From Longimicrobium sp. (GTDB taxonomy: Bacteria; Gemmatimonadota; Gemmatimonadetes; Longimicrobiales; Longimicrobiaceae): a stretch of 64,000 nt of DNA. The notes under the pieces were generated by a model. It searched no databases. It was not told the DNA's origin and was given only the letters and a program-made list of their open reading frames with translations. The stretch spans positions 35,445-99,444 of the forward strand of contig NZ_DASVSF010000071.1 of the NCBI RefSeq assembly GCF_036388275.1, in the 5' to 3' direction. Below are positions 39,486 through 48,755 of the stretch, one piece after another; within the stretch, counting starts at the first letter, position 1, and each line of letters starts with the position of its first letter. A program made the translations under genes and the position numbers.

Positions 39486-41000
39486 ATGAACGCAACGCTT
39501 CGCAAGCTCGGGATGCCCGCGCTGCTGGTCGCGGGCACCGCAACGGCCATGACGGCGGCCGACATGGTGAAGGACCCGCTGCCGGACCTGGGTGCCCAGG
39601 CGGCCGGGCCGGCGGTGGCGCCCCCGGGTGCCATCGCCTCGGCCGAGGGGCTTTCGGGCGCCTTCCGCGCCGCCACCCGCGCCGCGCTTCCGGCGGTGGT
39701 GCACGTTCGCGTGGCCTCGGCCGCGCGCGCCGTGTCGCAGCAGCAGGTGCCGCCCGAGTTCCGGGGCACGCCGTTCGAGGACATGTTCCGCCGCCAGGGC
39801 GGGCAGGCGCCGAGGGCCGGCAGCGGCTCGGGCTTCATCATCTCGGCGGATGGCTACATCATCACCAACAACCACGTGGTCGAGGGGATGGACCGGGTGA
39901 TGGTGGTGCTGGCCGACAAGCGCGAGTTCGAGGCGCGCGTGGTGGGCCGCGACCCCAACACCGACGTGGCGGTGCTGAAGGTGGATGCGCGCGGGCTGCC
40001 GGTGGCGCGGCTGGGTGACGCCGACGTGCTGGAGATCGGCGACTGGGTGCTCGCCCTGGGCTATCCGCTGGACCTGGGGCAGACCACCACGGCGGGGATC
40101 GTGAGCGCCAAGGGCCGCAGCCTGGGCATCATGGGCCGCAACGGCGCCGAGGCCCCGCTGGAGCACTTCCTCCAGACGGACGCGGCCATCAACCCGGGGA
40201 ACAGCGGCGGGCCGCTGGTGGATTTGCAGGGGCGGGTGATCGGCGTCAACAGCGCCATCGCCTCGCCGACCGGCTTCTACTCGGGCTACGGGTTCGCGGT
40301 GCCCATCAACCTGGCGCGCCGCGTGGCCGAGGACCTGATGCGCGACGGCCGCGTGCACCGGCCCATGATCGGCGTGGAGATCCGCGACGTGTCGCCGGCC
40401 GACGCCGAGGTGTTCGGGCTGCCCTCGCCGGATGGTGCGGTGGTGTCGGCGGAGCCGCGCGGCCCCGCGGCGGCGGCCGGGCTGAAGATGGGCGACGTGA
40501 TCGTGGCCGTGGAGGGCAAGGCCGTGAAGAACGCCGGCGACCTGATGGAGACGGTGATGGAGAAGCGCCCGGGCGACCGGGTGACGCTCGACGTGGTTCG
40601 CTACGGCGACCGCCGCCGGGTGGCGGTGCGGCTGGAGGAGTTCTCCAATCCGCGCGCCGCCCGCGGCCGGGCGGCGCCCGCGGAGGAGGACGTGGCCGCC
40701 CCGGCGGAAACCACGGGGCGGCTGGGCTTCCGCGCCGAGCCGGTGACGGCGGAGATTGCGCGCGAGCTGGGGATGGAGCGCGCGGCGGGCGTGGTGATCT
40801 CGGAGGTGGATCCCGCGAGCCCGGCGGCCGGGGTGCTGGGCCGCGGGATGGTGGTGCGGCGCTTCAACGGCCGCGAGGTGGGCACGGTGCAGGAGCTGCG
40901 CGCCGCGTCGGAGGCGGTGCGGGCGGGGCAGGTGGTGTCGCTGCAGGTGCGGCTGCCCGACGGCCGCGAGACCATCGTGAACTTCCGCGCGCGCAGCTGA
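39486..41000 (+). CDS. DegP/HtrA-type periplasmic serine protease with two PDZ domains
   Basis: A 504-residue envelope protease/chaperone. Signal-like N-terminus (LGMPALLVAGTATAMTAADM). Catalytic triad: His in IITNNHVVEGMD, Asp in DPNTDVAVLKVD, Ser in INPGNSGGPLVDL. PDZ1 spans about 295-385 (MIGVEIRDVSP) and PDZ2 about 415-500 (LGFRAEPVTAE). GTG 39480 is an alternative start with better ribosome-site spacing. Divergent from the two-component system, whose operator candidate lies between them. Confidence 0.93.
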   Translation: MNATLRKLGMPALLVAGTATAMTAADMVKDPLPDLGAQAAGPAVAPPGAIASAEGLSGAFRAATRAALPAVVHVRVASAARAVSQQQVPPEFRGTPFEDMFRRQGGQAPRAGSGSGFIISADGYIITNNHVVEGMDRVMVVLADKREFEARVVGRDPNTDVAVLKVDARGLPVARLGDADVLEIGDWVLALGYPLDLGQTTTAGIVSAKGRSLGIMGRNGAEAPLEHFLQTDAAINPGNSGGPLVDLQGRVIGVNSAIASPTGFYSGYGFAVPINLARRVAEDLMRDGRVHRPMIGVEIRDVSPADAEVFGLPSPDGAVVSAEPRGPAAAAGLKMGDVIVAVEGKAVKNAGDLMETVMEKRPGDRVTLDVVRYGDRRRVAVRLEEFSNPRAARGRAAPAEEDVAAPAETTGRLGFRAEPVTAEIARELGMERAAGVVISEVDPASPAAGVLGRGMVVRRFNGREVGTVQELRAASEAVRAGQVVSLQVRLPDGRETIVNFRARS

Positions 41001-41029
41001 TCTGCGCTGAAGGTATGAGTTCCAAAACA

Positions 41030-41071
41030 GAAAGCCAGCCTGGGGTTCGCTCCCGGGCTGGCTTTCTATTT
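41030..41071 (+). terminator. Intrinsic terminator after the protease
   Basis: GAAAGCCAGCC (41030-41040) pairs with GGCTGGCTTTC (41056-41066), an 11-bp stem, followed by TATTT. It is 30 bases past the stop. Confidence 0.85.
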
Positions 41072-41073
41072 GG

Positions 41074-41157
41074 ATCACACGGAGGGCACGGAGAACACGG
41101 AGGAGGGAAGGGAGGGCTCCCGCAGTTCCTCTGCGTCCTCCGTGCCCCCCGTGTGAG
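41074..41157. repeat. Inverted TCACACGGAGGGCACGGAG repeat
   Basis: TCACACGGAGGGCACGGAG on the left and CTCCGTGCCCCCCGTGTGA on the right form imperfect inverted ends of an 80-base element between convergent genes. Could serve as a second terminator for the minus-strand gene ending at 41167, or be a small dispersed repeat. Confidence 0.55.
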
Positions 41158-41166
41158 ACCTTCTTT

Positions 41167-42711
41167 TTAGTTCGTCCGGGCGATCATCCAGCGGATGCCG
41201 GGGGTGTCGGACGTGGCGGATACGGTGCCTGCGCCGCTCACCAGGGCGAAGAAGCTTCCGCCGCTCACCTGCCCGAAGCTGGACGATCCCGCGCGCCCCG
41301 CCTGCACCTCGGCCGCGGGCTTCCACCCGTACGCGGCCCCGCGGTCGCCCACCTTGCGATAGACGGGGTTGTTCAGGGCGCGGTTACTGGTGCGGTCGTC
41401 CGCGGCCTGGGTGAGGGTCCAGGTGAGCACCGCCTCGGCGGGGTCCCACCCTGCGCCCAGGTGGCCGCGCACGCGCTCCACCAGCCCGTGGCAGGCGCCG
41501 CCCGCGCCGTCGTCGCCGTACCAGCCCTCCACCGCGCCCCGGGCCACCACTGCCATCGCCGCGTCCGCGGACAGGCCGGCGTTCATCAGCCGCACCTGCA
41601 GGTCGCGCAGCAGGCTGGCGGCGTCGTAGTAGCCCCAGGGCAGCCGCCCGCGGGCATCCGCCGGCTCCAGCGCGTAGATGGCGGCGGATTCGCGCGGGTT
41701 CAGGTGGTCCTGCCAGTCCCAGTTGGCGGTGAGGCCCACGCCCAGGTAGCGGCGCAGCAGGTCCATCGCCAGGAAGTCGGCGCCGCCCTCGATGCTCCAC
41801 GCGGCCGATCCCGGCGCGGCGTGCGGGGCACCGTGGGCACCGCGCAGGTGCTGCACCTGCCACGCGTGCGTCATCTCGTGCGCCAGCACCTTCAGGCGAT
41901 AGCTGGCGTGGTCGTACATCTCGAAGTTCTCGCCCTTGCCCGGCCGCACGTTCACGTTCAGCCACACGAAGCTGCGCGCGCCGCCGGCATCTTCTCGCGA
42001 CCAGGTGGCACCGGCGCCGTGCTCCGGGTTCCAGGCCGCGGCCAGGATCAGCAGCTGGCCCGAGCCGGGGCTGGTGACCGGCACGGTTTCGCCCAGCGCG
42101 CCGCGGAGAACGGGAACGCCCTGCGCCGCCAGGAAATCCAACGCCGTCTCGGCCTGGTCCAGCACGCGCCCGGCGCCGCTCTCGTCGCCCTCCAGCACCG
42201 CCAGCACGAAGCGGCCGCCCACCACCTTCACCACCCGCGCCGGCACAGTGCCCGCGCCCACCATCGGCCGCACCTGGAACCGCTCGCCGTCACGCCACGG
42301 GGTCTCGCGTGCGTACGGATCGCCCGGGGCCGGCGCGGTGTTCAGGCGCAGGTCGCCGGTGAGACGATCGGCGCCGCCATCAGCCTCGACCAGGTTCTGC
42401 GACGCGGCGGCTCCCCCCGCCCCGTCGCCGAGGGTGTAGCGCGGCTCCGGCAGCTCGCCCGCGAACGGACCGCTCGCCGATGCGTCCAGCGCCCGCGCGT
42501 CGAAGCCGGCCAGCACGTACCCGGCATCGTTCACCCCGAGCGCGATGCAGCGCGCCTGGGCTTCGTTCAGCGCGCGCGTTTCGCCGGGCGCCAGGTCCAG
42601 GCGGACGGCGGCGTCGCACGATGCGGCGGGGGCGCTGGGGCCCGCGGCGTCCTGGCAGCCAGCCAGGGCGGCGGATGCAAGGATGAGAACGGCGAGGCGG
42701 TGTGAGATCAT
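41167..42711 (-). CDS. Lipoprotein with HExxH zinc-metalloprotease motif (514 aa)
   Basis: Signal MISHRLAVLILASAALAGC, lipobox LAGC. The middle holds VLAHEMTHAWQVQHLRG, the zinc motif HEMTH, and the downstream WSIEGGADFLAMDLL supplies the third ligand Glu, a gluzincin arrangement. The C-terminal part has a strand-rich domain (FGQVSGGSFFALVSGAGTV). Probably an outer-membrane-anchored peptidase facing the outside. No known peptidase family assigned. Divergent from the adenosine deaminase gene across a 349-base gap. Confidence 0.78.
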   Translation of the reverse strand: MISHRLAVLILASAALAGCQDAAGPSAPAASCDAAVRLDLAPGETRALNEAQARCIALGVNDAGYVLAGFDARALDASASGPFAGELPEPRYTLGDGAGGAAASQNLVEADGGADRLTGDLRLNTAPAPGDPYARETPWRDGERFQVRPMVGAGTVPARVVKVVGGRFVLAVLEGDESGAGRVLDQAETALDFLAAQGVPVLRGALGETVPVTSPGSGQLLILAAAWNPEHGAGATWSREDAGGARSFVWLNVNVRPGKGENFEMYDHASYRLKVLAHEMTHAWQVQHLRGAHGAPHAAPGSAAWSIEGGADFLAMDLLRRYLGVGLTANWDWQDHLNPRESAAIYALEPADARGRLPWGYYDAASLLRDLQVRLMNAGLSADAAMAVVARGAVEGWYGDDGAGGACHGLVERVRGHLGAGWDPAEAVLTWTLTQAADDRTSNRALNNPVYRKVGDRGAAYGWKPAAEVQAGRAGSSSFGQVSGGSFFALVSGAGTVSATSDTPGIRWMIARTN

Positions 42712-43060
42712 CGGTCCAGCTCCGTTGAACGATTCGGGGCGCGCGACCGGCCGCCCTCGGGGCTCTCCAAAGCGAACACCGTTCCCGGTTCCCGCAAACG
42801 GGTAAGATGACCCGGTGCATGTGTTTGCGACCTACGGGAAGGCAGCGGCGCCTCTCCGCCGAATGTCCGAAAACCGGTCGGTGGACGAGGGGTGGTGCAC
42901 GAGAAGGCCAGTGCCTGCGCGGGAATTGGCGGGGTGTACGATTTTCGATCGATCCAGTGCAGGTCGTGATGCTTCCCCGGCCACGGCTCCGCGACTAAGT
43001 TGGGCCCGGTCAGGGAGGCCCCGCGTCCGCAGCCCCCGCCCACCACTCGGTCCAACGCCC
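42712..43060. other. 349-base divergent intergenic region
   Basis: Separates the minus-strand metalloenzyme and the plus-strand deaminase, so it should contain both promoters. I see no consensus -35/-10 pair, riboswitch or repeat. A frame open from 42815 is only the in-frame upstream extension of the deaminase; it lacks a start-linked ribosome site and signal peptide. Confidence 0.5.
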
Positions 43061-44617
43061 ATGATCCATCCATCCATCGCACGTGTGCCCCGCCTGCGCG
43101 CGCTGCTCGTCAACACGGCCATCCTCTTCGCCCTTCCCGCCGCCGCGCAGGGCGGGGAAGCGGAAGAGCGGACGGCCCGCTACTTCGACGGGATCCGCTC
43201 CGATCCGCGCGCCCTGTCGATCTTCATCCGCGAAATGCCCAAGGGGGCAGACCTGCACAGCCACCTGTCCGGCGCCGTCTACGCGGAAAGCTACCTGCGC
43301 TGGGCGGCGGAGGACGGGTTGTGCGTCAACACGCGGTCGGGCGCCATCACGCGCCGGCCGTGCACGCCCAACGATACGCTCCGCCTGGCCTCCACCCTTT
43401 CCGACACGAGCGCGTTGTATCGGATGTCGGTCGATTCGCTCTCCATGCAGGGGTGGACGCCGAACAGCGGCATCAGCGGCCACAACCAGTTCTTTTCCAC
43501 CTTCGGCCGAATGGGCGTCATCGACCGCCGGACGGGCGACATGCTGGCCGAGGCGTCCAATCGCGCTGCCATCGGCCGGGTGCGCTACCTGGAGCTGATG
43601 CTGACGGTGGACGGCGGCGGCGCCCGCGCGCTGGGCGACTCGCTGCGCTGGACTGACGATTTCGGCGCGATGCGCGACACGCTGCTGGCTCGCGGCCTTC
43701 CGGAGATCATCACCGCCAGCCGCGCCCGGCTGACTTCGATCGCGGCGCGGCGCGACACGGTGCTGGGCTGCGGGACGGCGAATCCGCAGCCAGGGTGCGA
43801 GGTGGAGGCGCGGTGGCTGTACCAGGTGTCGCGCGCCGCGCCGCCCGGGCGCGTGTTCGCGCAGATCCTCACGGGCTTCATGCTGGCCACGGCGGACCGC
43901 CGCGTGGTGGGGCTGAACCTGGTGCAGCCGGAAGACGACACCACGGCCATGCGCGAGTATTCGCGGCAGATGCGGATGATCCAGTTCCTGCGGCCGCTGT
44001 ACCCGGGGGTAAAGGTGACGCTGCACGCGGGCGAGCTGGCGCCGGGGCTGGTGCCCGCCGAGGGGCTGCGCTTCCACATCCGCGAGGCGGTGCGGGTGGC
44101 GGGCGCCAGCCGCATCGGGCACGGGGTGGACATCATGCACGAGGACAGCTCGGCCGAGCTGATGCGTGAGATGGCGCGCAACCGGGTAATGGTGGAGATC
44201 AACCTCACCAGCAACGACGTGATCCTGGGCATCCGAGGCGCCGAGCACCCGCTGCACGCGTACATGGCCGCGGGCGTGCCCGTGGCCCTGTCGACGGACG
44301 ACGAGGGCGTGGCGCGCTCGGAGATGTCGATGGAGTACATGAAGGCGGTGCGCGACCAGAACCTGGGCTATCCCGCGCTCAAGATGATGGCCCGCACGTC
44401 GCTTCAGCACGCCTTCGTGGAGGGCGACCCGCTCTGGCGCGACCTGTCGTCGCTCACCCCCGCGGCCCCGTGCGCGCCGTCCGCCGGAGGGATGCAGGGT
44501 GCCCGCTGCCGCGCCTTCGTCCGGCGCAGCCCCAAGGCCATGCTGCAGTGGCGCCTGGAGCGCGACTTCGCCCGCTTCGAAACCCAGGCAGTGCAGTCGA
44601 TGGCCGCGGCGCGGTAA
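43061..44617 (+). CDS. Secreted adenosine deaminase family protein (518 aa)
   Basis: A metal-dependent deaminase of the ADA/ADGF type, exported: signal RLRALLVNTAILFALPAAAQ. Zinc motifs are DLHSHLSGAVY (about residues 68-78), VTLHAGELAPG, SRIGHGVDIMHED and ALSTDDEGVARSEMS. Inserted loops with Cys-x-Cys pairs (VLGCGTANPQPGC, PCAPSAGGMQGARC) suggest disulfides and fit export. It would deaminate extracellular or periplasmic adenosine for purine scavenging. ATG 43061 chosen since the signal starts there. Confidence 0.88.
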   Translation: MIHPSIARVPRLRALLVNTAILFALPAAAQGGEAEERTARYFDGIRSDPRALSIFIREMPKGADLHSHLSGAVYAESYLRWAAEDGLCVNTRSGAITRRPCTPNDTLRLASTLSDTSALYRMSVDSLSMQGWTPNSGISGHNQFFSTFGRMGVIDRRTGDMLAEASNRAAIGRVRYLELMLTVDGGGARALGDSLRWTDDFGAMRDTLLARGLPEIITASRARLTSIAARRDTVLGCGTANPQPGCEVEARWLYQVSRAAPPGRVFAQILTGFMLATADRRVVGLNLVQPEDDTTAMREYSRQMRMIQFLRPLYPGVKVTLHAGELAPGLVPAEGLRFHIREAVRVAGASRIGHGVDIMHEDSSAELMREMARNRVMVEINLTSNDVILGIRGAEHPLHAYMAAGVPVALSTDDEGVARSEMSMEYMKAVRDQNLGYPALKMMARTSLQHAFVEGDPLWRDLSSLTPAAPCAPSAGGMQGARCRAFVRRSPKAMLQWRLERDFARFETQAVQSMAAAR

Positions 44618-44636
44618 CCGCGGAATCCACGACCAG

Positions 44637-44675
44637 AAAACGAGCAGTCCGCGCCGAAGCACGGGCTGCTCGTTT
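44637..44675 (+). terminator. Terminator after adenosine deaminase
   Basis: AAACGAGCAG and CTGCTCGTTT pair around a GC-rich inner loop, followed by CTC. It lies 20 bases past the stop. The plus-strand side has T residues in the 3' arm. Confidence 0.8.
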
Positions 44676-44795
44676 CTCATGGTTGATCTGCTCACCCTCG
44701 AGAGCAGTTCCCGTGTTTCCCGCGGTAAACGGCGCCTTGATACGCCTGTCAGGAATGATGATGTAAGTCGCCGTTCCGGGCGAGCAAAGCACCAA

Positions 44796-44824
44796 GCGGG
44801 CTCCGCGATGATCGCGGAGCCCGC
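44796..44824 (-). terminator. Terminator of the 131-aa lipoprotein gene
   Basis: GCGGGCTCCGCGAT and ATCGCGGAGCCCGC form a 14-bp near-perfect stem with little loop; on the minus strand TTGGTGCTTTG follows. Between 44676 and 44795 nothing convincing is coded. Confidence 0.75.
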
Positions 44825-44854
44825 CCTTTGTCATGCCTTCCGGCCGCGTGCCTG

Positions 44855-45250
44855 CTACCCGCGCGACTTCGAATCCATGGCGTCCTCGTCGCGGTCGCAC
44901 TCGCGGAGGTGCCCGGAATAGGCGCGGGAGTTGTCGAGCACCCACAGCCAGCAGCCCGGCACCTCCGCCTGCAGCGTGGCGTTGAACGACAGCGGGCCGT
45001 TGGCGCCGCCGCCGACGGTGCGCGCGGAGAGCACGATGTTGGCCCCCGTCTCCAGCGACACGCGGCAGACTTCCTGTCCGGGCATGATGTCGTAGCGCGC
45101 CAGCCCCACGCGCGCGATCACGTTTCCATAGCCGGCGGTGGCGTTCCGCACGCAGATGCGGGTGCGCTCCCGCTGGTTGGCGTCTTCGCCCTTCCGGAGC
45201 GAAGCGCACGCGGTGAGCGCGACGGCTGCAACGATGGCCAAGCGGTACAT
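44855..45250 (-). CDS. Putative lipoprotein (131 aa)
   Basis: Signal MYRLAIVAAVALTAC, lipobox LTAC. The mature domain has paired cysteines (RICVRN, QEVCRV, VPGCWL, LRECDRD) and an immunoglobulin-like strand pattern (NATAGYGNVIARVGLARYDI). Function unknown. 57 bases upstream lies the DUF202 gene on the same strand. Confidence 0.72.
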   Translation of the reverse strand: MYRLAIVAAVALTACASLRKGEDANQRERTRICVRNATAGYGNVIARVGLARYDIMPGQEVCRVSLETGANIVLSARTVGGGANGPLSFNATLQAEVPGCWLWVLDNSRAYSGHLRECDRDEDAMDSKSRG

Positions 45251-45307
45251 CCGGCCTCCCGGGTGGAAGTGCGTTCGCGTCGCCGATGTCCCTCGCGGCG
45301 AGGCCTT

Positions 45308-45559
45308 TTACGGAGTTTCGCCCTTCAGATACCGGCGAAGCACCAGGAAGCGGTACGCCCCTACCACGAATCCCACCGCGCCCAGGATCACCAGGGCCCA
45401 GCCGCCCGCCGTGGCCAGCGCCCCCGGAACGAACCGCGCGAGACTCGCCCCACCGATGATCAGCGCCATCGCCGTCCGCACGTAGGCCAGCAGGGTGCGT
45501 TCATTCGCGAGCAGCGTTCGCTCGAGCGCCATCCGGTCCGGGTCACGCATGGGGTTCAT
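45308..45559 (-). CDS. DUF202 (YidH) family membrane protein
   Basis: An 83-residue inner-membrane protein. The hallmark is ERTLLANERTLLAYVRTAM followed by two membrane helices (LIIGGASLARFV and WALVILGAVGFVVGAYRFL). Members are widespread, function unknown. ATG 45559 begins MNPMRDPDRM. Confidence 0.88.
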   Translation of the reverse strand: MNPMRDPDRMALERTLLANERTLLAYVRTAMALIIGGASLARFVPGALATAGGWALVILGAVGFVVGAYRFLVLRRYLKGETP

Positions 45560-45730
45560 GCCGGTCCAGTTTGCGAGGCGTGTGCCACGTCCGCGGCCGG
45601 GCGCGAATGGATCACCCGCTTACCCCCCGTTCCGCGAACGCGAGCATCACGTGCGCCCGAAGCGTGTGCTGGCATGCATCTGGCCCCGCGCCCCGGCTGA
45701 CTTTCCTGGATAGACTACGAAGGGGAACCG

Positions 45731-46600
45731 ATGTACGGAATGCGACGCTGGGTGGTGGCTGGGCTGGTGGGCGTGCTGGCGGCGGGGGCGTGCGCCCCGG
45801 GCGCGCATGACGACGACGTGAACGAGCCGGACGAGGCGGGGGAGAGCACGCCCCCGCTGTCCGCGAACGCCCCCGCGCCCGCGCCGGCCCCGGCGATGGA
45901 TGCGGCGGCGGTGCAAGCTCGCATCGACGCGCGGCGCGATTCCATCCGCGCCGCGTTCGGCAGGGTGAACAAGCTGAAGTGGCGCGAGGTGTGGGGCCTG
46001 CGTCGGGACAAGAACGCCGAGCAGATCGCCAGGGCGCAAAGCCTGGGCGTGCGCGTCTCCGGCGAAGCGCAGATCGCGCAGCTCGCAAAGCAGGGGCGGC
46101 TGGTGGCGCTGGAGGACAGCACCGAATACTGGGTGCTGCGCAAGATGACGCACTCGGTGCCCTACATGACGCCGGATGGGCACGCCATGCTCCGGGAGGT
46201 CGGCAGACGGTTCCATGCGCGCCTCGACAGCCTGGGGCTGCCGCGCTTCCGGATGAAGGTCACGTCCGCGCTCCGGACGGACGAGACGCAGGCGGAGCTG
46301 CGCAAGATCAATCCGAACGCGTCGCAGACCGTCAGCTCGCACGAGTACGGCACCACGCTCGACGTTTCGCACGAGCGGTTCGCCGCGCCCGCCGCGCCCC
46401 GTGAAGCGTCACCCGCGGAATGGGCGCTGGAGGTGGTGATGATGGACACGGTGGTGAAGTACTACGGAAAGGAGCTGCAGGCGGAGCTGGGCCGCGTGAT
46501 CACGGAAATGCGGGAGGAGGGCGCGCTGATGGTGATGATGGAGGATGCCCAGCCCGTCTACCACATGACGGTCGCGCGCCGCTTCCGCGGCGCGCGATGA
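45731..46600 (+). CDS. DUF5715 / peptidase M15-like lipoprotein
   Basis: A 289-residue exported lipoprotein candidate (VVAGLVGVLAAGAC). After an Ala/Pro linker comes a domain with MKVTSALRTDETQAELRKIN and VSSHEYGTTLDVSHERF, the S-x-x-R-T...H-x6-D pattern of zinc D-Ala-D-Ala carboxypeptidases. So it may cleave or bind peptidoglycan stem peptides. The third zinc ligand is probably His in QPVYHMTVARRF. ATG 45731 chosen; no ribosome site stands out. Confidence 0.8.
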   Translation: MYGMRRWVVAGLVGVLAAGACAPGAHDDDVNEPDEAGESTPPLSANAPAPAPAPAMDAAAVQARIDARRDSIRAAFGRVNKLKWREVWGLRRDKNAEQIARAQSLGVRVSGEAQIAQLAKQGRLVALEDSTEYWVLRKMTHSVPYMTPDGHAMLREVGRRFHARLDSLGLPRFRMKVTSALRTDETQAELRKINPNASQTVSSHEYGTTLDVSHERFAAPAAPREASPAEWALEVVMMDTVVKYYGKELQAELGRVITEMREEGALMVMMEDAQPVYHMTVARRFRGAR

Positions 46601-46606
46601 GGCGGA

Positions 46607-47092
46607 TCAGGGCCGCGGTGCCTGGCCCGACCACGGGCACTCGCGGCGCCGGGTGTCGGTGATCTGGATGATCTGCCAGCCAGCTTCCATCCGCACGAAC
46701 TGGAAGGCGTTCACGCCGCAGTGGCTGAACTGGTCGTCCAGGTAAAAGGCGTAGTTCATCCACGCGGTCGCCAGCGGGCCGTCCACGCGGATCTCCACGC
46801 CCGAGATCCGCTCGTCCCACACCTTTTCATGCGGCGTTCCCACCGCGCGGATGAACGGGTCGATGCTGTCGCCGCGCAGCACCGTCCGGCTCTCGCGGAT
46901 CGACACCGACTGCAGGCGCGCCGTGGGATGGAAGAGCGGGCGCAAGGCCGTGCTGTCGCCCGCGCGCATGGCGTCGAACATCCGGTCGACGACGGCACGC
47001 ACTTCCTGCTGCTCGGGAGTGTCCTGGGCCGCAAGCGAGTGGTCACCCGCCACCAGGGCGAGCGCGAGGGCGAGTAGACGAAGGATTCGCAT
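46607..47092 (-). CDS. Secreted SnoaL/DUF4440-like protein (161 aa)
   Basis: Signal MRILRLLALALALVAGDHSL, cleavage after LAAQ. The mature part is a NTF2-like fold: EVRAVVDRMFDAMRAGDSTA, LFHPTARLQ, VEIRVDGPLATAWMNYAFYL, and FQFVRMEAGWQIIQITDTRR. Such domains bind small ligands or act as lactonases/isomerases; no catalytic residue is clear. Converges with the DUF5715 gene 6 bases away. Confidence 0.78.
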   Translation of the reverse strand: MRILRLLALALALVAGDHSLAAQDTPEQQEVRAVVDRMFDAMRAGDSTALRPLFHPTARLQSVSIRESRTVLRGDSIDPFIRAVGTPHEKVWDERISGVEIRVDGPLATAWMNYAFYLDDQFSHCGVNAFQFVRMEAGWQIIQITDTRRRECPWSGQAPRP

Positions 47093-47192
47093 CGGGAAGT
47101 GGATGGGGAAGGGGAGGTGTGCGGCGCGAGCGCCGGGGGCCATCCAAAGCTGAGGAAGAGTTCGCGGTTGCGCCAGCCCCGTGCACCGGAAC

Positions 47193-47226
47193 GAAGAGGG
47201 GCGCCGCGGCTGCGGCGCCCCTCTTC
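47193..47226 (-). terminator. GGGGCGCCGC hairpin, copy near chitinase 1
   Basis: GAAGAGGGGCGCCGC pairs with GCGGCGCCCCTCTTC, a 15-bp stem. 17 bases past the end of chitinase 1 on the minus strand. The AGGGGCGCCGC/GCGGCGCCCCT core is shared with hairpins at 52564, 55579 and 59467, all just past minus-strand genes. Confidence 0.75.
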
Positions 47227-47243
47227 GCCGAATCGCATCCCGT

Positions 47244-48755
47244 CTACTGCGCCAGGAACGAGCGCGCGGCGGCGGTCAGCAGCGGGTCGCGGCTGCCGAT
47301 GGGGGCCGAGGGAAGGTGGCCCTCGCCGATGGTCCACACGATGGCGCCGCCCAGCCCGCGGGCCCGGGCGAAGTCGCCCTTGGCGGCGATGGACTGCTCG
47401 TCTTCGTAGCTGACGAAGTTGCAGCCGTTCGGCCCCTTGGGCGAGCTGAAGGTAAGGTACGGCACGCCGGCCGCCGCGTCCCACCGCTTGGCCGTGCCAT
47501 CGTAGTACGACGACATGATGGTGGCGTAGCTCATGTTGTTGTCGCTGCCCACGCGCGCCGTCGTCGTCGTCTGCGCCACGCGCGGCTGGGTGGCGCCCTT
47601 CCAGCAGGTGCCGTAGAAGCCCAGCCCAATTCCCAGCTTGGCCGCGGGCACGCCGACGGCCAGGTAGCGGTCTACCGTGCTGGCGACCGAGGCCGGCCGC
47701 GCCGACGCGGCGTCGTGCAGCGGCGAGTGGTGCCACACCTCCCACCCCTGCCACGCGCCGCCCATCCCGTAGCTCATCAGGTTCATCTGGTCCACCACCC
47801 TCGCGGCCTGCGCGTACCAGCCGTCGTACGTGGCGGGAAAGTTGTTGTTCACCATGCCGACGGGAATGGTGATCAGCATTCCCGGCCGGCGGGCGCGCAA
47901 CTGCTGCAGCAGCCAGAGCAGCGGGGCCTTGTCCGCCTCCTGGATGGGCTCCCAATCCACGTCGATGCCGTCGTAGCCCAGGGCGTCCATCGTCGCCAGC
48001 AGGTTGGTGACGAACACCTCGCGGTAGGTGGCCGACGCCGCGCCCACGAACTGGGCGTGGCTCCCGGCGCCGCCCAGCATCAGGATGGCCTTCCTGCCGG
48101 CCTGGTGGGCGCGGGTGGAAAGGGTGCGCGCCATCGCGGGGCCGTTGACGTCGTCGATGTCGAAGTGGGTCAGCACGCCCCCGGTGGAGGTAGGCAGGAC
48201 GGGTCCGACGATGATGTGCGTCATCAGCGAGAAATCCACCTCCGACGCGGGGTAGAGGCTGCGCTGATAGCCGACGTAGTAGCCCGACACCCAGCGCCCC
48301 GGGGTGCCCGAGGGCGGCGGCAGCGTCGGTGCGGCCTGTGGCGTCACGGCTGCGGAGGCGGCGGAGGCCGGTCCCGCGCCCGCCGAGTTGATGGCGACGA
48401 CGTTGAAGGTGTAGGCGGTGCCGTTCGCCAGCCCGGTCACGGTGGCGGTCGTCGTCGGCGCGGTCACCGAGACGGTGGCTCCGCTGGGGCTGGCGGTCAC
48501 GCGGTAGCTTTGCAGGGTGCGCCCGCCGTCGCTGTAGGGAGCGGTCCAGCGCACCGTCGCCCGGGCGTCGCCCGCCACCGCATGGACGGACTGCGGCGCG
48601 CTCGGAAGCGCGGACTTCCGCGCCTCCTGCGCCTGGCCGTCTGGCTGAGTGCTTTCCGTGGGGCTGGCGGCGCTGCACGCGGCGGCGAGGAAGAGCGCGA
48701 GGGCTGTCACTGGGCGGAGAAGTGCGGACGGGATCGTGATTCGTGGATGTGCCAT
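47244..48755 (-). CDS. GH18 chitinase with fibronectin type III domain, copy 1
   Basis: A 503-residue secreted glycoside hydrolase cutting beta-1,4 GlcNAc polymers. Signal with a lipobox-like LAAAC, then one Fn3 domain (APQSVHAVAGDARATVRWTA to VAINSAGAGPASAA), then a GH18 TIM barrel starting GRWVSGYYVGYQRSLYPASE. The catalytic motif is YDGIDVDWEP (DxxDxDxE, Glu acid). Also LGIGLGFYGTCWKG and GGAIVWTIGEGH. Paralogue of the gene at 50975. Confidence 0.93.
   Translation of the reverse strand: MAHPRITIPSALLRPVTALALFLAAACSAASPTESTQPDGQAQEARKSALPSAPQSVHAVAGDARATVRWTAPYSDGGRTLQSYRVTASPSGATVSVTAPTTTATVTGLANGTAYTFNVVAINSAGAGPASAASAAVTPQAAPTLPPPSGTPGRWVSGYYVGYQRSLYPASEVDFSLMTHIIVGPVLPTSTGGVLTHFDIDDVNGPAMARTLSTRAHQAGRKAILMLGGAGSHAQFVGAASATYREVFVTNLLATMDALGYDGIDVDWEPIQEADKAPLLWLLQQLRARRPGMLITIPVGMVNNNFPATYDGWYAQAARVVDQMNLMSYGMGGAWQGWEVWHHSPLHDAASARPASVASTVDRYLAVGVPAAKLGIGLGFYGTCWKGATQPRVAQTTTTARVGSDNNMSYATIMSSYYDGTAKRWDAAAGVPYLTFSSPKGPNGCNFVSYEDEQSIAAKGDFARARGLGGAIVWTIGEGHLPSAPIGSRDPLLTAAARSFLAQ

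Noticed and set aside
44499..44921. Plus-strand frame across the end of the adenosine deaminase
   Set aside because: Runs through two terminator hairpins and overlaps the deaminase and an opposite lipoprotein gene.
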